In this document: positions 1 to 8,114 of the stretch, in pieces | Layout of the letters: the number at the start of each line of letters is the position of its first letter | Numbering within the stretch: the stretch's first letter is position 1 | From: an uncultured Aquimarina sp. | Lineage (GTDB): Bacteria > Bacteroidota > Bacteroidia > Flavobacteriales > Flavobacteriaceae | Reading direction: 5' to 3' | Length of the DNA stretch: 64,000 nucleotides | Assembly (NCBI GenBank): GCA_947492105.1 | Contig: CANLMN010000021.1 | Coordinates: 19,381-83,380 of the forward strand | Program-made: the position numbers and the translations under genes | The notes under the pieces: model-generated | Seen by the model: the letters and a program-made list of their open reading frames with translations, nothing else | Database searches by the model: none | Told to the model about the DNA's origin: nothing

Positions 1-2
1 CC

Positions 3-266
3 GCTGGATCAGAGCAAGATAAAGCTACTATTGTCAATACGTTATACGACTTGGAGGACAAGGAGCAGGTTTTTAGCACTAATATTAGTGAGGAGTGTAG
101 AAAAATATGGAAAGAATCTGGAGGGGCTATCTCTTTTAGTGATTATTTGGATATGAGAGAACGCAAACAGGATGAACTTATCCAAGCACTCTGCAAGGCA
201 ATACTAAAGGGAGAAACCATAAAGATTAATGAGCAGCCTAACAAACCAAATGAAAAGCTGAAGTAA
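3..266 (+). CDS. 3' end of an unrecognised gene, cut by window edge
   Basis: The reading frame is open from base 3 and stops with TAA at 264-266, giving at least 87 residues. The true start lies before the window, so the TTG at base 51 should not be taken as the start. The visible part is charged and helical, with a Lys/Glu-rich C-terminus ending NEKLK. I do not recognise a family. It is followed by a 60-bp gap and then a convergent phage-type repressor. The context is a mobile island, so an island-borne gene is likely, but no function can be given. Confidence 0.55.
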   Translation, partial: AGSEQDKATIVNTLYDLEDKEQVFSTNISEECRKIWKESGGAISFSDYLDMRERKQDELIQALCKAILKGETIKINEQPNKPNEKLK

Positions 267-327
267 TTGATAGAGATTAATGAGATAGATAGATCACATC
301 ATTGCTAAAATGCGTCCTTAAGATTGA

Positions 328-735
328 TCAATGTCCCGCTTTTTTCATTTGCTTAATCAATTCTTGTATGACGCCATCTTTGATCAAGAGGGTTTTGTAC
401 TTTTGGAAATTTTCCAATTTGTCAAACTCCGCTTCATTATTGGTCAAGTAAGAAACAATATTCTCTTTTTCGATTTTATCCAAAGTAGCAAAAGAGGTGT
501 CAGCAACTGTAGCATTATTCTCACCAATAGTGCCCTCTCCTAATAACAACCACGCCGGATCAACTTCTGGAAAAGCTTTGAGTATTGCAACCAGAATATC
601 AGATTTGACCTCTGATCCCCTTCTCAACACTTGTGAGATCACATTTCTCCCCAAACCTGCTTTTCTTTCAAAAGAGGATACATTAAGCTCCTTTAATTCT
701 ATTAAAAATGCAATCCGTTCGGCTAATGTATTCAT
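328..735 (-). CDS. XRE/phage-repressor-type HTH protein
   Basis: This 135-residue protein carries an N-terminal helix-turn-helix of the XRE/Cro-CI class at about residues 5-60 (LAERIAFLIELK, then a GLGRNVISQVL recognition-helix region). It contains a PAWLLLGEG segment that is common in phage repressors of Bacteroidota. The C-terminal half is charged and helical, probably for dimerisation. It is transcribed away from a long perfect inverted repeat (766-777/784-795) located 31 bp before its start, which suggests autoregulation. A repressor controlling island or phage functions is inferred; the actual target genes are not shown by the sequence. Confidence 0.8.
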   Translation of the reverse strand: MNTLAERIAFLIELKELNVSSFERKAGLGRNVISQVLRRGSEVKSDILVAILKAFPEVDPAWLLLGEGTIGENNATVADTSFATLDKIEKENIVSYLTNNEAEFDKLENFQKYKTLLIKDGVIQELIKQMKKAGH

Positions 736-765
736 TGAAAAGTGTTTTAAAAACTATAATTTTTT

Positions 766-827
766 GTTAAAAATCAACTTTTATTGATTTTTAACGCCTT
801 AAATACAACTATAGTTGATTATATTTG
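766..827. promoter_or_regulatory. Operator/promoter region of the XRE repressor
   Basis: A perfect 12-bp inverted repeat, GTTAAAAATCAA (766-777) and TTGATTTTTAAC (784-795), is separated by 6 bp. A second perfect palindrome, CAACTATAGTTG, lies at 806-817. It is followed on the plus strand by TATATTTG (820-827), which fits the Bacteroidota -7 box TAnnTTTG. The arrangement suits a divergent control region bound by the adjacent HTH protein. The binding itself is inferred. Confidence 0.55.
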
Positions 828-1263
828 TTATTATGTTGCTTAACTAACTATTATATCATAAGCTATACAAAGTAATAAAAAAGAAACAAAAATAGGATGA
901 AGACACATATAAATAAAGCAGGTACAAAAAACCTAAATGAAATAATACTCTAATGAAAGTATAGGAGATAATTACTTCCTCTATAAACAACCGATGTCAA
1001 TATCAAAACCTAGAAGAAGTAAAAAACGTCCGTTGCATCATCTAACAGTTGATAACACTATAGTAATACAAGAGGTTTACTCTAAAAAAAATATAGTAAT
1101 CAATTGATGTGTGTTGTTATACAATTCTCACATGAGGGTAACATGTGGGAGTTGTGTTAACAAATCAAAAAACAAGAGCAAGATACACCATGCTTTCTAT
1201 GGGATTCTCTACGTAATAGACACCCTGTAGAGATAAACAAATGCTAAAACCAACCGAATTCTA
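828..1263. other. Intergenic leader with one long hairpin
   Basis: No protein-like reading frame is visible. The only structure I see is an imperfect inverted repeat of about 19-20 bp at 1116-1134 and 1142-1161 with a 7-nt loop. It pairs better as plus-strand RNA because two of its non-Watson-Crick positions are T/G (U-G) pairs. No T-run follows, so it is not an ordinary terminator. It lies about 100 bp before the next gene. Confidence 0.45.
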
Positions 1264-1767
1264 ATGAATAATAAGGAGCTCAAATTTGACAAAGAAGAAA
1301 GCATCATTTATGAGATATTGTATCAATTAGATGGTCTAGAAATAGCATTGGCACATGACACTCTTAATAAAATTCATCTGATACTGAGTTTTGCAAAAAC
1401 TCCGATAGATATCAATAGAATTAGAGAAAGTTGGTTCCCAGAAATGGAAGAAGAACGCAAACATAATGTTATGAAAACCCCAAAAATACACGGTCATGAC
1501 CATACATGTATCGCATATACGAGTCAGCTATACATCTACTACAGAACCAGTCTATGGTACTCCAAACTATGGACCAATCAATGCCTGTATTATACCTTGA
1601 CAAAAGATGGATCAAAATGCCTCAGAAAATTGACCAAAACCAATTTGCTCAATGATTATAAAATGACTCGTTTTGAGGATCCCTTGGTCAATTTTCTAAA
1701 AGACAACTCGGTCTATAAGAGAAACCTAATCACCAAAGAATTTGAAATACTCACGATACTCAAATAA
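1264..1767 (+). CDS. Unknown protein, paralogue family member 1
   Basis: This 167-residue protein belongs to no family I recognise. It has three relatives in the window (starting 1860, 35776 and 36403). All four share an N-terminal QLDGLxxAxAHxTL helix region, a short xWFPE motif near residue 55, a central LWxxKL..CLYY block, and a C-terminal KLTxTNLLND..FExxLxxFLK block. Its C-terminal 95 residues are nearly identical to the protein at 35776, while the first 60 differ, suggesting domain replacement or recombination. There is no signal peptide or membrane segment, so it is probably cytoplasmic. It lies in tandem with 1860 and upstream of a folded element and a PAAR effector locus. Confidence 0.7.
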   Translation: MNNKELKFDKEESIIYEILYQLDGLEIALAHDTLNKIHLILSFAKTPIDINRIRESWFPEMEEERKHNVMKTPKIHGHDHTCIAYTSQLYIYYRTSLWYSKLWTNQCLYYTLTKDGSKCLRKLTKTNLLNDYKMTRFEDPLVNFLKDNSVYKRNLITKEFEILTILK

Positions 1768-1859
1768 ACAAAATAATCGTCTAAAATAGATCAGAACAAG
1801 GAGCAAACAGACTCTGTCTATAAAACAGCAATCCTACAACCATTATAACTATCAATAGT

Positions 1860-2378
1860 ATGGAACACCAAGACATTATTACATCAGAACAAGACAGCAT
1901 ACATGGGATCATCAATCAGCTAGATGGTCTTGATGTAGCAATGGCACATAACACGCTCCATAAAGTTCACCTGATACTAAACCTAACCGAAACCCCAATC
2001 AATAGTGCCAAAGTTAGAGAAGTTTGGTTTCCAGAACACTGCAGTCAAACAAAACAAGTTGGGAGGAAAAAAAATATAAAACTCCTCATACAAAATGACA
2101 AGGAATATCATAGTGTGGATATCAATAACCACATAGAACTCTATTTGTGGGTAGATCTGTGGTATGCCAAACTCATGCCTTGTGCGTGTTTGTATTACAA
2201 ATTAACAGATGAAATTACTAGTAGAGTAAAAAAACTGACTAGAACGAACCTACTCAATGATTTTGCAGGGACTCCTTTTGAGCAAAAACTCATCGCTTTT
2301 CTAAAGAAGCATCACCCTTGCAAAAAAGATCGAAAAACAGGTGCTTATAAAATCCTAGAAGTCTTTGTGTCTAATTAA
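1860..2378 (+). CDS. Unknown protein, paralogue family member 2
   Basis: This 172-residue cytoplasmic-looking protein is paralogous to the gene just upstream, sharing QLDGLDVAMAHNTL near residue 20, EVWFPEH near 55, and the LWYAKL and CLYYKLT blocks. It is almost identical to the protein at 36403, and the DNA similarity continues upstream and downstream, so the whole pair was copied as a block. The 92-bp gap to the upstream gene also recurs before 36403 in similar form (GGAGCAAACAGACTCTGTC is shared). The C-terminus is basic (HHPCKKDRKTG). Function is unknown. The repeated placement ahead of toxin loci hints at a regulatory or accessory role, which is inference. Confidence 0.7.
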   Translation: MEHQDIITSEQDSIHGIINQLDGLDVAMAHNTLHKVHLILNLTETPINSAKVREVWFPEHCSQTKQVGRKKNIKLLIQNDKEYHSVDINNHIELYLWVDLWYAKLMPCACLYYKLTDEITSRVKKLTRTNLLNDFAGTPFEQKLIAFLKKHHPCKKDRKTGAYKILEVFVSN

Positions 2379-2484
2379 GTGTACCACATAATACGACTAT
2401 GAAACACCTAAGGTATTGAATCAAAACACCACACAAGCAGTTGCAAAATCAACTCTTAAGGCTATAGTAGTTGTGGTAATTAGC

Positions 2485-2654
2485 CGGAAAGACGGAACGA
2501 TAGAACTTATCAGTACTATGAGTGTTTTTTTGGATCACTCAGTTTCGTCTTTCTTTTTTATTTAGAACCCCTCCAATCGTATGCTTAGATTGGTGGAAAG
2601 GAGCAACAAATGCGGAAATATCTAGAGAGGGTCTGATCTTCCGCGCTCCTTTCC
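2485..2654 (+). ncRNA. Candidate structured RNA, copy 1
   Basis: Several nested inverted repeats pack into 170 bp. GAAAGACGGAAC (2487-2498) pairs with GTTTCGTCTTTC (2542-2553) and encloses an ATAGAAC/GTACTAT hairpin and a TGAGTG/CACTCA hairpin. CCTCCAATC pairs with GATTGGTGG (2570-2596). GGAAAGGAGC (2595-2604) pairs with GCTCCTTTCC (2645-2654) and encloses GCGGAA/TTCCGC. A T-run (2655-2660) follows the last stem. A second copy at 37004-37168 differs mostly at positions that keep pairing (A-U to G-U, G-C to G-U), which supports selection on RNA structure. An alternative is a DNA-level element such as a non-autonomous mobile repeat. Confidence 0.5.
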
Positions 2655-2660
2655 TTTTTT

Positions 2661-3198
2661 GGAAAGAAGGCTTTTTACTACATAGTAGAAATTTCTTCAC
2701 TATTAATTCACCTTAACTTCATCCCATCTCCCTTTTCAGAAAATTAAAAAAGCAAAAATCTTTTTAATACCCTCAAAAAAAGTATTTCATCGATATATCC
2801 TTCTAAATATGTGGTTTTTACGCTATAAAATTATGTTAATACCACGTATTCGATGAAATACAATGATCAACGGATAAAAAATACGATCATTACTCTACAT
2901 TTGTCCTAGCTATCGTAAACAGACACCCCGTTAACTGAATATCAACGATAAAGCAAAACATATTATTTAATCAGTGGATTCTGTAATAGCACTTCCCTGA
3001 CGGATAGCTATTGTGACATAAACAACATTTTTATCAATTTGAACGCCATTAGGTTCACTGCCAATCTTTGTTTGGTACGATTTCCTATGCCTTTGTTTCT
3101 GTACGCTCATCTTGCATCATACAAACCTGTTGTAGCACTATCAGAATTGCAAAAAAAGAAATGCTTGCAGTATCATCCGTAAATATCAAAATAGAATT
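2661..3198. other. Hairpin-rich intergenic leader before the PAAR gene
   Basis: No convincing gene is seen here. GTATTTCATCGA (2782-2793) and TCGATGAAATAC (2850-2861) form a perfect 12-bp inverted repeat. It encloses a second arm pair, ATATGTGGT/ACCACGTAT, so about 80 bp can fold as one long hairpin. A further AATAGC/GCTATT pair lies at about 2987-3016. Such a leader could carry a promoter, attenuator or recombination site; none can be assigned. Confidence 0.4.
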
Positions 3199-3891
3199 AT
3201 GCCAGGAGCAGCAGCAACAATAGGAAGTAATCATGTCTGTCCCATGTGTACAGGAACAGTACCACATGTTGGGGGACCTATAATTGGTCCAGGAGTACCT
3301 ACAGTATTAATAGGCGGCAAACCTGCCGCCGTTATGGGAGACATGTGTGTTTGTGTAGGACCGCCTGACACCATCGTTATGGGAGTTGCCAATGTGTTGA
3401 TTGGAGGCAAATCTGCGGTTACCGTAGGAGATATGACTGCTCATGGGGGGAGTATCGTCATGGGTGAGCCTACGGTATTAATTGGAACATCACAAGCAGT
3501 ACCCACTGCGGTAATGCCTATCCAAAATATTCCATTTCCTGAAATCACATCTAGAGACAGAAGAGCTGCAAGACGAGCAGGACAGGATCTCACCGAAGCA
3601 GAGAACAATCAGAATGCTATACGAGAGGCAGCTACTAACTCAGAACAGCAGCAGGGAGAACCGAGGATTTTTAATTTGCAGTGGCAGAAAGAGGAAACAG
3701 TAGTTCGAGATTCAAAAACGTTGAGAGTTTTAACGCTCAAAGGGAATACCTTGAACATAAGTGACGGTACAAGTATTCATCTAAATGTAAAAATACCTGC
3801 ATTTTTGGATCAGCAAGCAAAAACGATAGCTCTCTCTGGAACAGTATCAGACAAAATTTTTACAGCAACTTGGGAAATTGAAGCATTATAA
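3199..3891 (+). CDS. PAAR-domain spike-tip protein
   Basis: Residues 1 to about 95 form a PAAR-type domain, starting MPGAAATIG, with repeated glycine-rich turns (GPGVPTVLIGGKPAAV, GGKSAVTVGD, GEPTVLIG). PAAR proteins form the sharp tip of type VI secretion spikes and other contractile injectors, and recruit effectors. Residues 100-230 are a charged, Gln-rich linker and a small beta-rich extension. The stop codon lies 2 bp before the start of a 1103-residue effector, so the two are almost certainly co-translated, and this protein is the likely carrier for that effector. No other T6SS structural gene lies in the window, so the injector must be encoded elsewhere. Confidence 0.88.
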   Translation: MPGAAATIGSNHVCPMCTGTVPHVGGPIIGPGVPTVLIGGKPAAVMGDMCVCVGPPDTIVMGVANVLIGGKSAVTVGDMTAHGGSIVMGEPTVLIGTSQAVPTAVMPIQNIPFPEITSRDRRAARRAGQDLTEAENNQNAIREAATNSEQQQGEPRIFNLQWQKEETVVRDSKTLRVLTLKGNTLNISDGTSIHLNVKIPAFLDQQAKTIALSGTVSDKIFTATWEIEAL

Positions 3892-3893
3892 GT

Positions 3894-6800
3894 ATGAAAA
3901 GAATTGAAACATTGGCAGATTTTCAAAAACCTCCTATCGATGATGTACTCTGTGAAGTTACGTTTACTGCCGAGGGTGGCGGAGCAGCACTGATAGAGAG
4001 TGCTCCCTTGAAAATACTGTATTCAGGAATCAAATTACATTTTTTGGGATATGGATTATTCAAGAAAGATACGGAATATGGCAAGGATCATTTTATAATT
4101 CACACACCAGGTCAAAACGGGGAACGTAGTTGTGAGATGGTGTATGACAGAGCATCTCAAAGCTTTGTACAACAATTGGAAGAGGTTGTAGTCGTATCAC
4201 CATTAGACCCTCCTGATGGAGCAATCACACCAATGAACTACGAATATCGCCATAAAACGCTCAAATCTGGATATGTTTATATTTTCTATGATAAAAATGA
4301 AGCATTTCATAAAGAACTTCTAGTTGACGAGGTAGGTCAGTTTATAAATATCTCTTGGGATGATGCTATTAATAAAGAAGATGGGGAGTATACGGATATT
4401 CGTATTCCGACTTCTCGGGATTATGAACGAATAGATGATGGTTTTTTGGTTCCTAAAATAGAGGATGACCCAACTCCAATTTTTTGGATAGCTTTTAGCC
4501 CCGTTCAATGGTCTGTAGTGTATCATACCAAATTACGCACAAATTGTGAGCTGCGGGAAAAACGAATGAGAGATATAAAGTGTACTGGTATAAAAAAGGG
4601 AGAAAAAAATGATCAAGCTCGACATGTAGACAACGTATTTGTAGCTTTTCCAAAACATGATCAAGCAGGGGCTTTGGTTTTTAAAGATAAGTTAGAGCGT
4701 ATAGCCGTTGATGAATGGCAACAGATGGATGACTTCTACGAGGATATGTTTGTTACATTACATGATCCATTAAACTGTGCAGATGAAATATGTATGGGTA
4801 TTGATCAAGAAGTCATAAAACTAAAGGCTATAATGGTAAGCCTACAGACAGGAAAAAGTGTGGGAGAAATTGCCCCAATTTTGCAAGAAGGAGAAACAAT
4901 ATCAGCAGACACTACAGAAAAAGGAAAACAAATAGCATACCTACATCGTTTGGCACAACTATCTTATGACTTCGTGTACAACAATCATGAGAATGAAGAA
5001 AAATATAGTTCTGACCGCATTCAATCCTTGGCCGGGAACATAGCCCTAGATTTGACTATTGGGAGTTATCTAAGACCATTTATTGAGCAAAATGGTATTG
5101 ATAGAGCAAAGGTAGAAAAACTACTAGCAGTACAAGAGCGAAAACTACAACGCAATATTATAAATTCGTATCGAGATGACCTAGGCAACTTTATGAAATC
5201 TAAGTATTATCAGGATATTATGGATGATTATCTCAATAATATCCCCGATCACATAGAGGATGGAATCGGCATAGTGGCAATGCATAAGATAGCACTAGGG
5301 AATTATCCAAATATTCATGATCGCCACTTAGATCTCAAATCTGTTTATGCGTTACAGGAAGATATATGGTTTAAGTATATTAATGAAACATTATATAACG
5401 AAAATCCAAAGGAGTTTAACAAGAGCACAAAACTTTTGGATTACAAATTTGATATACAGGATGTAAAATTTCTGGATTTAACTAAAAAGTCAGCAAGCAC
5501 ACTAGATAAAATTCTAAAAGCCTATGCCAATCATGATGAATATCTAGGCAATTTTCAGACTCTCAAACAAAAAACACTACCTATTCTAGGTAAAATATCC
5601 TATTTCAGGGATAAAAAAACACGGGTTGCTATTTTTAAGTTCAAAAAACTGGAAGAATTTGAAGCTAATATACATAAACAGAATTTGCGTCTAGAGATTG
5701 ATGGACAGCCTGTAACACTACGTCAGTACAAAAAACATTGGCACGTGGAATACAAAAGAATGACACAGAATAGTGTCGAACAATTAATTGCTAGCGGAGA
5801 TTTAGAATTCCAGCTTAAGACAAACCCACCTAAGAGATTTAAGGCAGAAGTAGAAAAGTTTCTGAAATCCAATGCATTTGGTGCTATCGTTTTGGTGATT
5901 GAAGCGATCGTGTGGGCAAAGACGATCAAGAATTTATCAAAAAATAGCTCACGAGCCAATATCGAAAAATTTGGTTTTGCAAGTATCAAATTAGGTGCTG
6001 CAGTTTTTTCTCTAGCTGAAAAAATGAAAGTTTATGATAAGTATTTAGCTGGTAAAGGCCTTGAGGATGGAGCTATGTATTTTAAAATCAAAAAATTCAG
6101 ATCAAGAGTCGGAACATTAAAAATAATGAGTTCTGCAATTACGGTATTTACAGCAAGTAGAGACTCCTATACGAGTTTTGCTGTTAGGGATAATGATGCT
6201 GCGGCTCTCTATGGGATGGCAGCTGGAGTTGGAGCTGTGTTTTTGGCGGCAGATGTATCTGCACTAATCGGTGGCGGTGCTGCTGTTTTTGCTATTGGTT
6301 TCTGGCCAGCCGCTATATTGGGAGGTGTTTTGATTGGATGCTATTATTTGGTTAGTAAGTATTTCAAAGACACACAACTAGAAGCTTTTTTTAAGAATTT
6401 TCCTCTTAGTGATCATGCACTAAGCCCAGAGAGTGGTGAGCTGCCCTATCAATATATTAATCGATTGGTTTCAAATCGCAAGGAATTAATCTTTGATCCG
6501 TGGATTGAGACAACTGCATCGAGTGAATATAAAACCTATGCTAATTTTGAGAAAGCTTTTACAGCATTTCTAGACATTACTATACCGACAATGACTATCG
6601 TAGAACCTGCTCCACTAGAATATATTAATTATAATAGAGGGTTTGATAAACGTAATAATGTAACCAATCGTTTTAAAGCCTATATTTATTCAGGACAAAA
6701 AATAACCGATATTGATGATATAGATATGAAGGCATATTATTATCCTCTTGGGATAAGAACACCACTTAGAGAGAGTTCTCGTTTCGAAATTACATTATTT

Positions 6801-7205
6801 ACATGTACTTTTCCAAAACCAAAATATAGTAGTATCAAGAGTGAAGAAGTTATGCCTAATTGCATTGTTGATTTTAGTCTGCCTCAAGAATTTTCCGAAA
6901 GTTATCGAAGATTTCATGATGGAGAAATTTTGTTTCTTTGTAGACTTCGTGTCCAGAATGATGAATTTTCTCCAACAAATTTTGAAAAAGAAGCACGTTA
7001 TGTATTTGGTAATTCTCAAACACACAACCGAATCGATAATAATATAAAACATTTGACCAGTATCTTTTCGGCTCACAGGTATGGGCAGTCTATTGGTAAA
7101 CGAGATGTGAAACTAAAAAACACGTCTTTTGAACAAACGAAGCACAAGATTAAGGTGATTAAAGAAAGTAACCTTAATAATTTAGAATCTTATTCAATAA
7201 AATAA
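3894..7205 (+). CDS. VasX-like pore-forming T6SS effector (predicted)
   Basis: This is a 1103-residue protein. The N-terminal 230 residues contain a YRHKTLKSGYVYIFYDK stretch (about residues 119-135) and following beta strands that resemble the N-terminal region of VasX-type T6SS toxins. The middle is helical and charged. At about residues 660-830 there are several hydrophobic segments (FGAIVLVIEAIVW; a long Ala/Gly-rich stretch through GGVLIGCYYLVS), consistent with colicin-like membrane insertion. The last 65 residues (from NSQTHNR) are copied downstream at 7908-8105. It sits between a PAAR carrier and a two-TM protein, the usual carrier-toxin-immunity order. Killing by membrane depolarisation is inferred from family knowledge. 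Confidence 0.7.
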   Translation: MKRIETLADFQKPPIDDVLCEVTFTAEGGGAALIESAPLKILYSGIKLHFLGYGLFKKDTEYGKDHFIIHTPGQNGERSCEMVYDRASQSFVQQLEEVVVVSPLDPPDGAITPMNYEYRHKTLKSGYVYIFYDKNEAFHKELLVDEVGQFINISWDDAINKEDGEYTDIRIPTSRDYERIDDGFLVPKIEDDPTPIFWIAFSPVQWSVVYHTKLRTNCELREKRMRDIKCTGIKKGEKNDQARHVDNVFVAFPKHDQAGALVFKDKLERIAVDEWQQMDDFYEDMFVTLHDPLNCADEICMGIDQEVIKLKAIMVSLQTGKSVGEIAPILQEGETISADTTEKGKQIAYLHRLAQLSYDFVYNNHENEEKYSSDRIQSLAGNIALDLTIGSYLRPFIEQNGIDRAKVEKLLAVQERKLQRNIINSYRDDLGNFMKSKYYQDIMDDYLNNIPDHIEDGIGIVAMHKIALGNYPNIHDRHLDLKSVYALQEDIWFKYINETLYNENPKEFNKSTKLLDYKFDIQDVKFLDLTKKSASTLDKILKAYANHDEYLGNFQTLKQKTLPILGKISYFRDKKTRVAIFKFKKLEEFEANIHKQNLRLEIDGQPVTLRQYKKHWHVEYKRMTQNSVEQLIASGDLEFQLKTNPPKRFKAEVEKFLKSNAFGAIVLVIEAIVWAKTIKNLSKNSSRANIEKFGFASIKLGAAVFSLAEKMKVYDKYLAGKGLEDGAMYFKIKKFRSRVGTLKIMSSAITVFTASRDSYTSFAVRDNDAAALYGMAAGVGAVFLAADVSALIGGGAAVFAIGFWPAAILGGVLIGCYYLVSKYFKDTQLEAFFKNFPLSDHALSPESGELPYQYINRLVSNRKELIFDPWIETTASSEYKTYANFEKAFTAFLDITIPTMTIVEPAPLEYINYNRGFDKRNNVTNRFKAYIYSGQKITDIDDIDMKAYYYPLGIRTPLRESSRFEITLFTCTFPKPKYSSIKSEEVMPNCIVDFSLPQEFSESYRRFHDGEILFLCRLRVQNDEFSPTNFEKEARYVFGNSQTHNRIDNNIKHLTSIFSAHRYGQSIGKRDVKLKNTSFEQTKHKIKVIKESNLNNLESYSIK

Positions 7206-7207
7206 CT

Positions 7208-7912
7208 ATGTATCAGCCACATAAAGTGCTTGAATATCCTACAGAGATAGAATCGGAACGTGTAAGTGTAAAAGGAAAAGGACTCACTTTGAGAGCAGAT
7301 GACAAAATTTATCATGAAACCCATGCATTTAGAGCAGGTGTTAATATTGAATTTGGTATCGGGGCAATTATATTCGGATTATGGCTTTTGTGGTCTACAG
7401 AGACTATAAAGATAACTTTTGATTTAATATTACCCATAATTTGTGTTATTGGTGGTAGTTTTTGGCTGGTATATGGCATTTTTGTCAAGAAAAATTATAA
7501 AATATTTGAGTTAAATAGATTAGAAGGATTAGTAACTTATCCTGACAACTTTTTCCGCCCGCCCTTAAAAGGTAAATTTAAAAATTTGAAAGTAGTAATT
7601 GCAGTTACTGGTAGTATAGACGGTTATGTAGATAGAGAATACCTGAAGTTTGTAAACACCTTCAAGCCAAGAAAGGTCGATCTACTCTACACCTTTTATG
7701 GAGATCCAAAAAAAGATTGGAGTTTTATGGTTTGGTACATGGATAAAAATCGTCCGCTCCCTCCGGGTACTGCTTTTGATCCCTACAGGCAAAAAGATTT
7801 TGAGCGACGCAAGAATGAGGGTTTTCCAAGACCTTTGTACCCAAGTAATATCCCAACACCAGAAGCAACACCAGAACAACAAAAGGAAAGGGAGAATATC
7901 GGTGGATGGTAA
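7208..7912 (+). CDS. Two-TM membrane protein, candidate immunity 1
   Basis: This 234-residue protein starts 2 bp after the effector stop. Two adjacent hydrophobic segments lie at about residues 48-64 (GIGAIIFGLWLLWS) and 72-94 (LPIICVIGGSFWLVYGIFV). A hydrophilic domain of about 130 residues follows, with a Pro-rich C-terminus (PTPEATPEQQ). A membrane-bound immunity protein is what VasX-type pore-formers usually pair with. The gene is duplicated downstream (8115-8819): the C-terminal two thirds are nearly identical and the N-terminal 45 residues differ. I do not recognise a named family. Confidence 0.65.
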   Translation: MYQPHKVLEYPTEIESERVSVKGKGLTLRADDKIYHETHAFRAGVNIEFGIGAIIFGLWLLWSTETIKITFDLILPIICVIGGSFWLVYGIFVKKNYKIFELNRLEGLVTYPDNFFRPPLKGKFKNLKVVIAVTGSIDGYVDREYLKFVNTFKPRKVDLLYTFYGDPKKDWSFMVWYMDKNRPLPPGTAFDPYRQKDFERRKNEGFPRPLYPSNIPTPEATPEQQKERENIGGW

Positions 7913-8105
7913 TTCTCAAACACATAACCGACTCGATAATAACATAAAACATTTGACCAGTATTTTTTCTGCTCATAGGTATAGTCAGTCTATTGGTAAA
8001 CGAGATGTAAAATTGAAAAACATTACTATGGAAGAAACAAAACACAAGATCCAAGTTATTAAGGAAAGCAATCTTAATGATCTAGAATCTTATCTAGTTA
8101 GATAA
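7908..8105 (+). pseudogene. Orphan copy of the effector C-terminal tail
   Basis: From GGTAATTCTCAAACACA onward this DNA repeats the last 65 codons of the effector (7010-7205), ending in its own stop at 8103-8105. It begins at the stop codon of immunity gene 1, in another frame, with no ribosome-binding site of its own. The repeat of tail plus immunity gene looks like a tandem duplication or a displaced ancestral tip, comparable to orphan toxin tips downstream of Rhs or CDI genes. Only 65 residues remain, so it is unlikely to be active by itself. Confidence 0.75.
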
Positions 8106-8114
8106 TAATATATT

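Noticed and set aside
2522-2716. Reading frame across the folded element
   Set aside because: It runs through the paired stems, is not preserved in the second copy, and its translation is not protein-like.
7698-8105. Full-length 135-aa gene including sequence upstream of the orphan tail
   Set aside because: The first 70 codons are an out-of-frame shadow of immunity gene 1; only the part from 7908 matches the effector tail.
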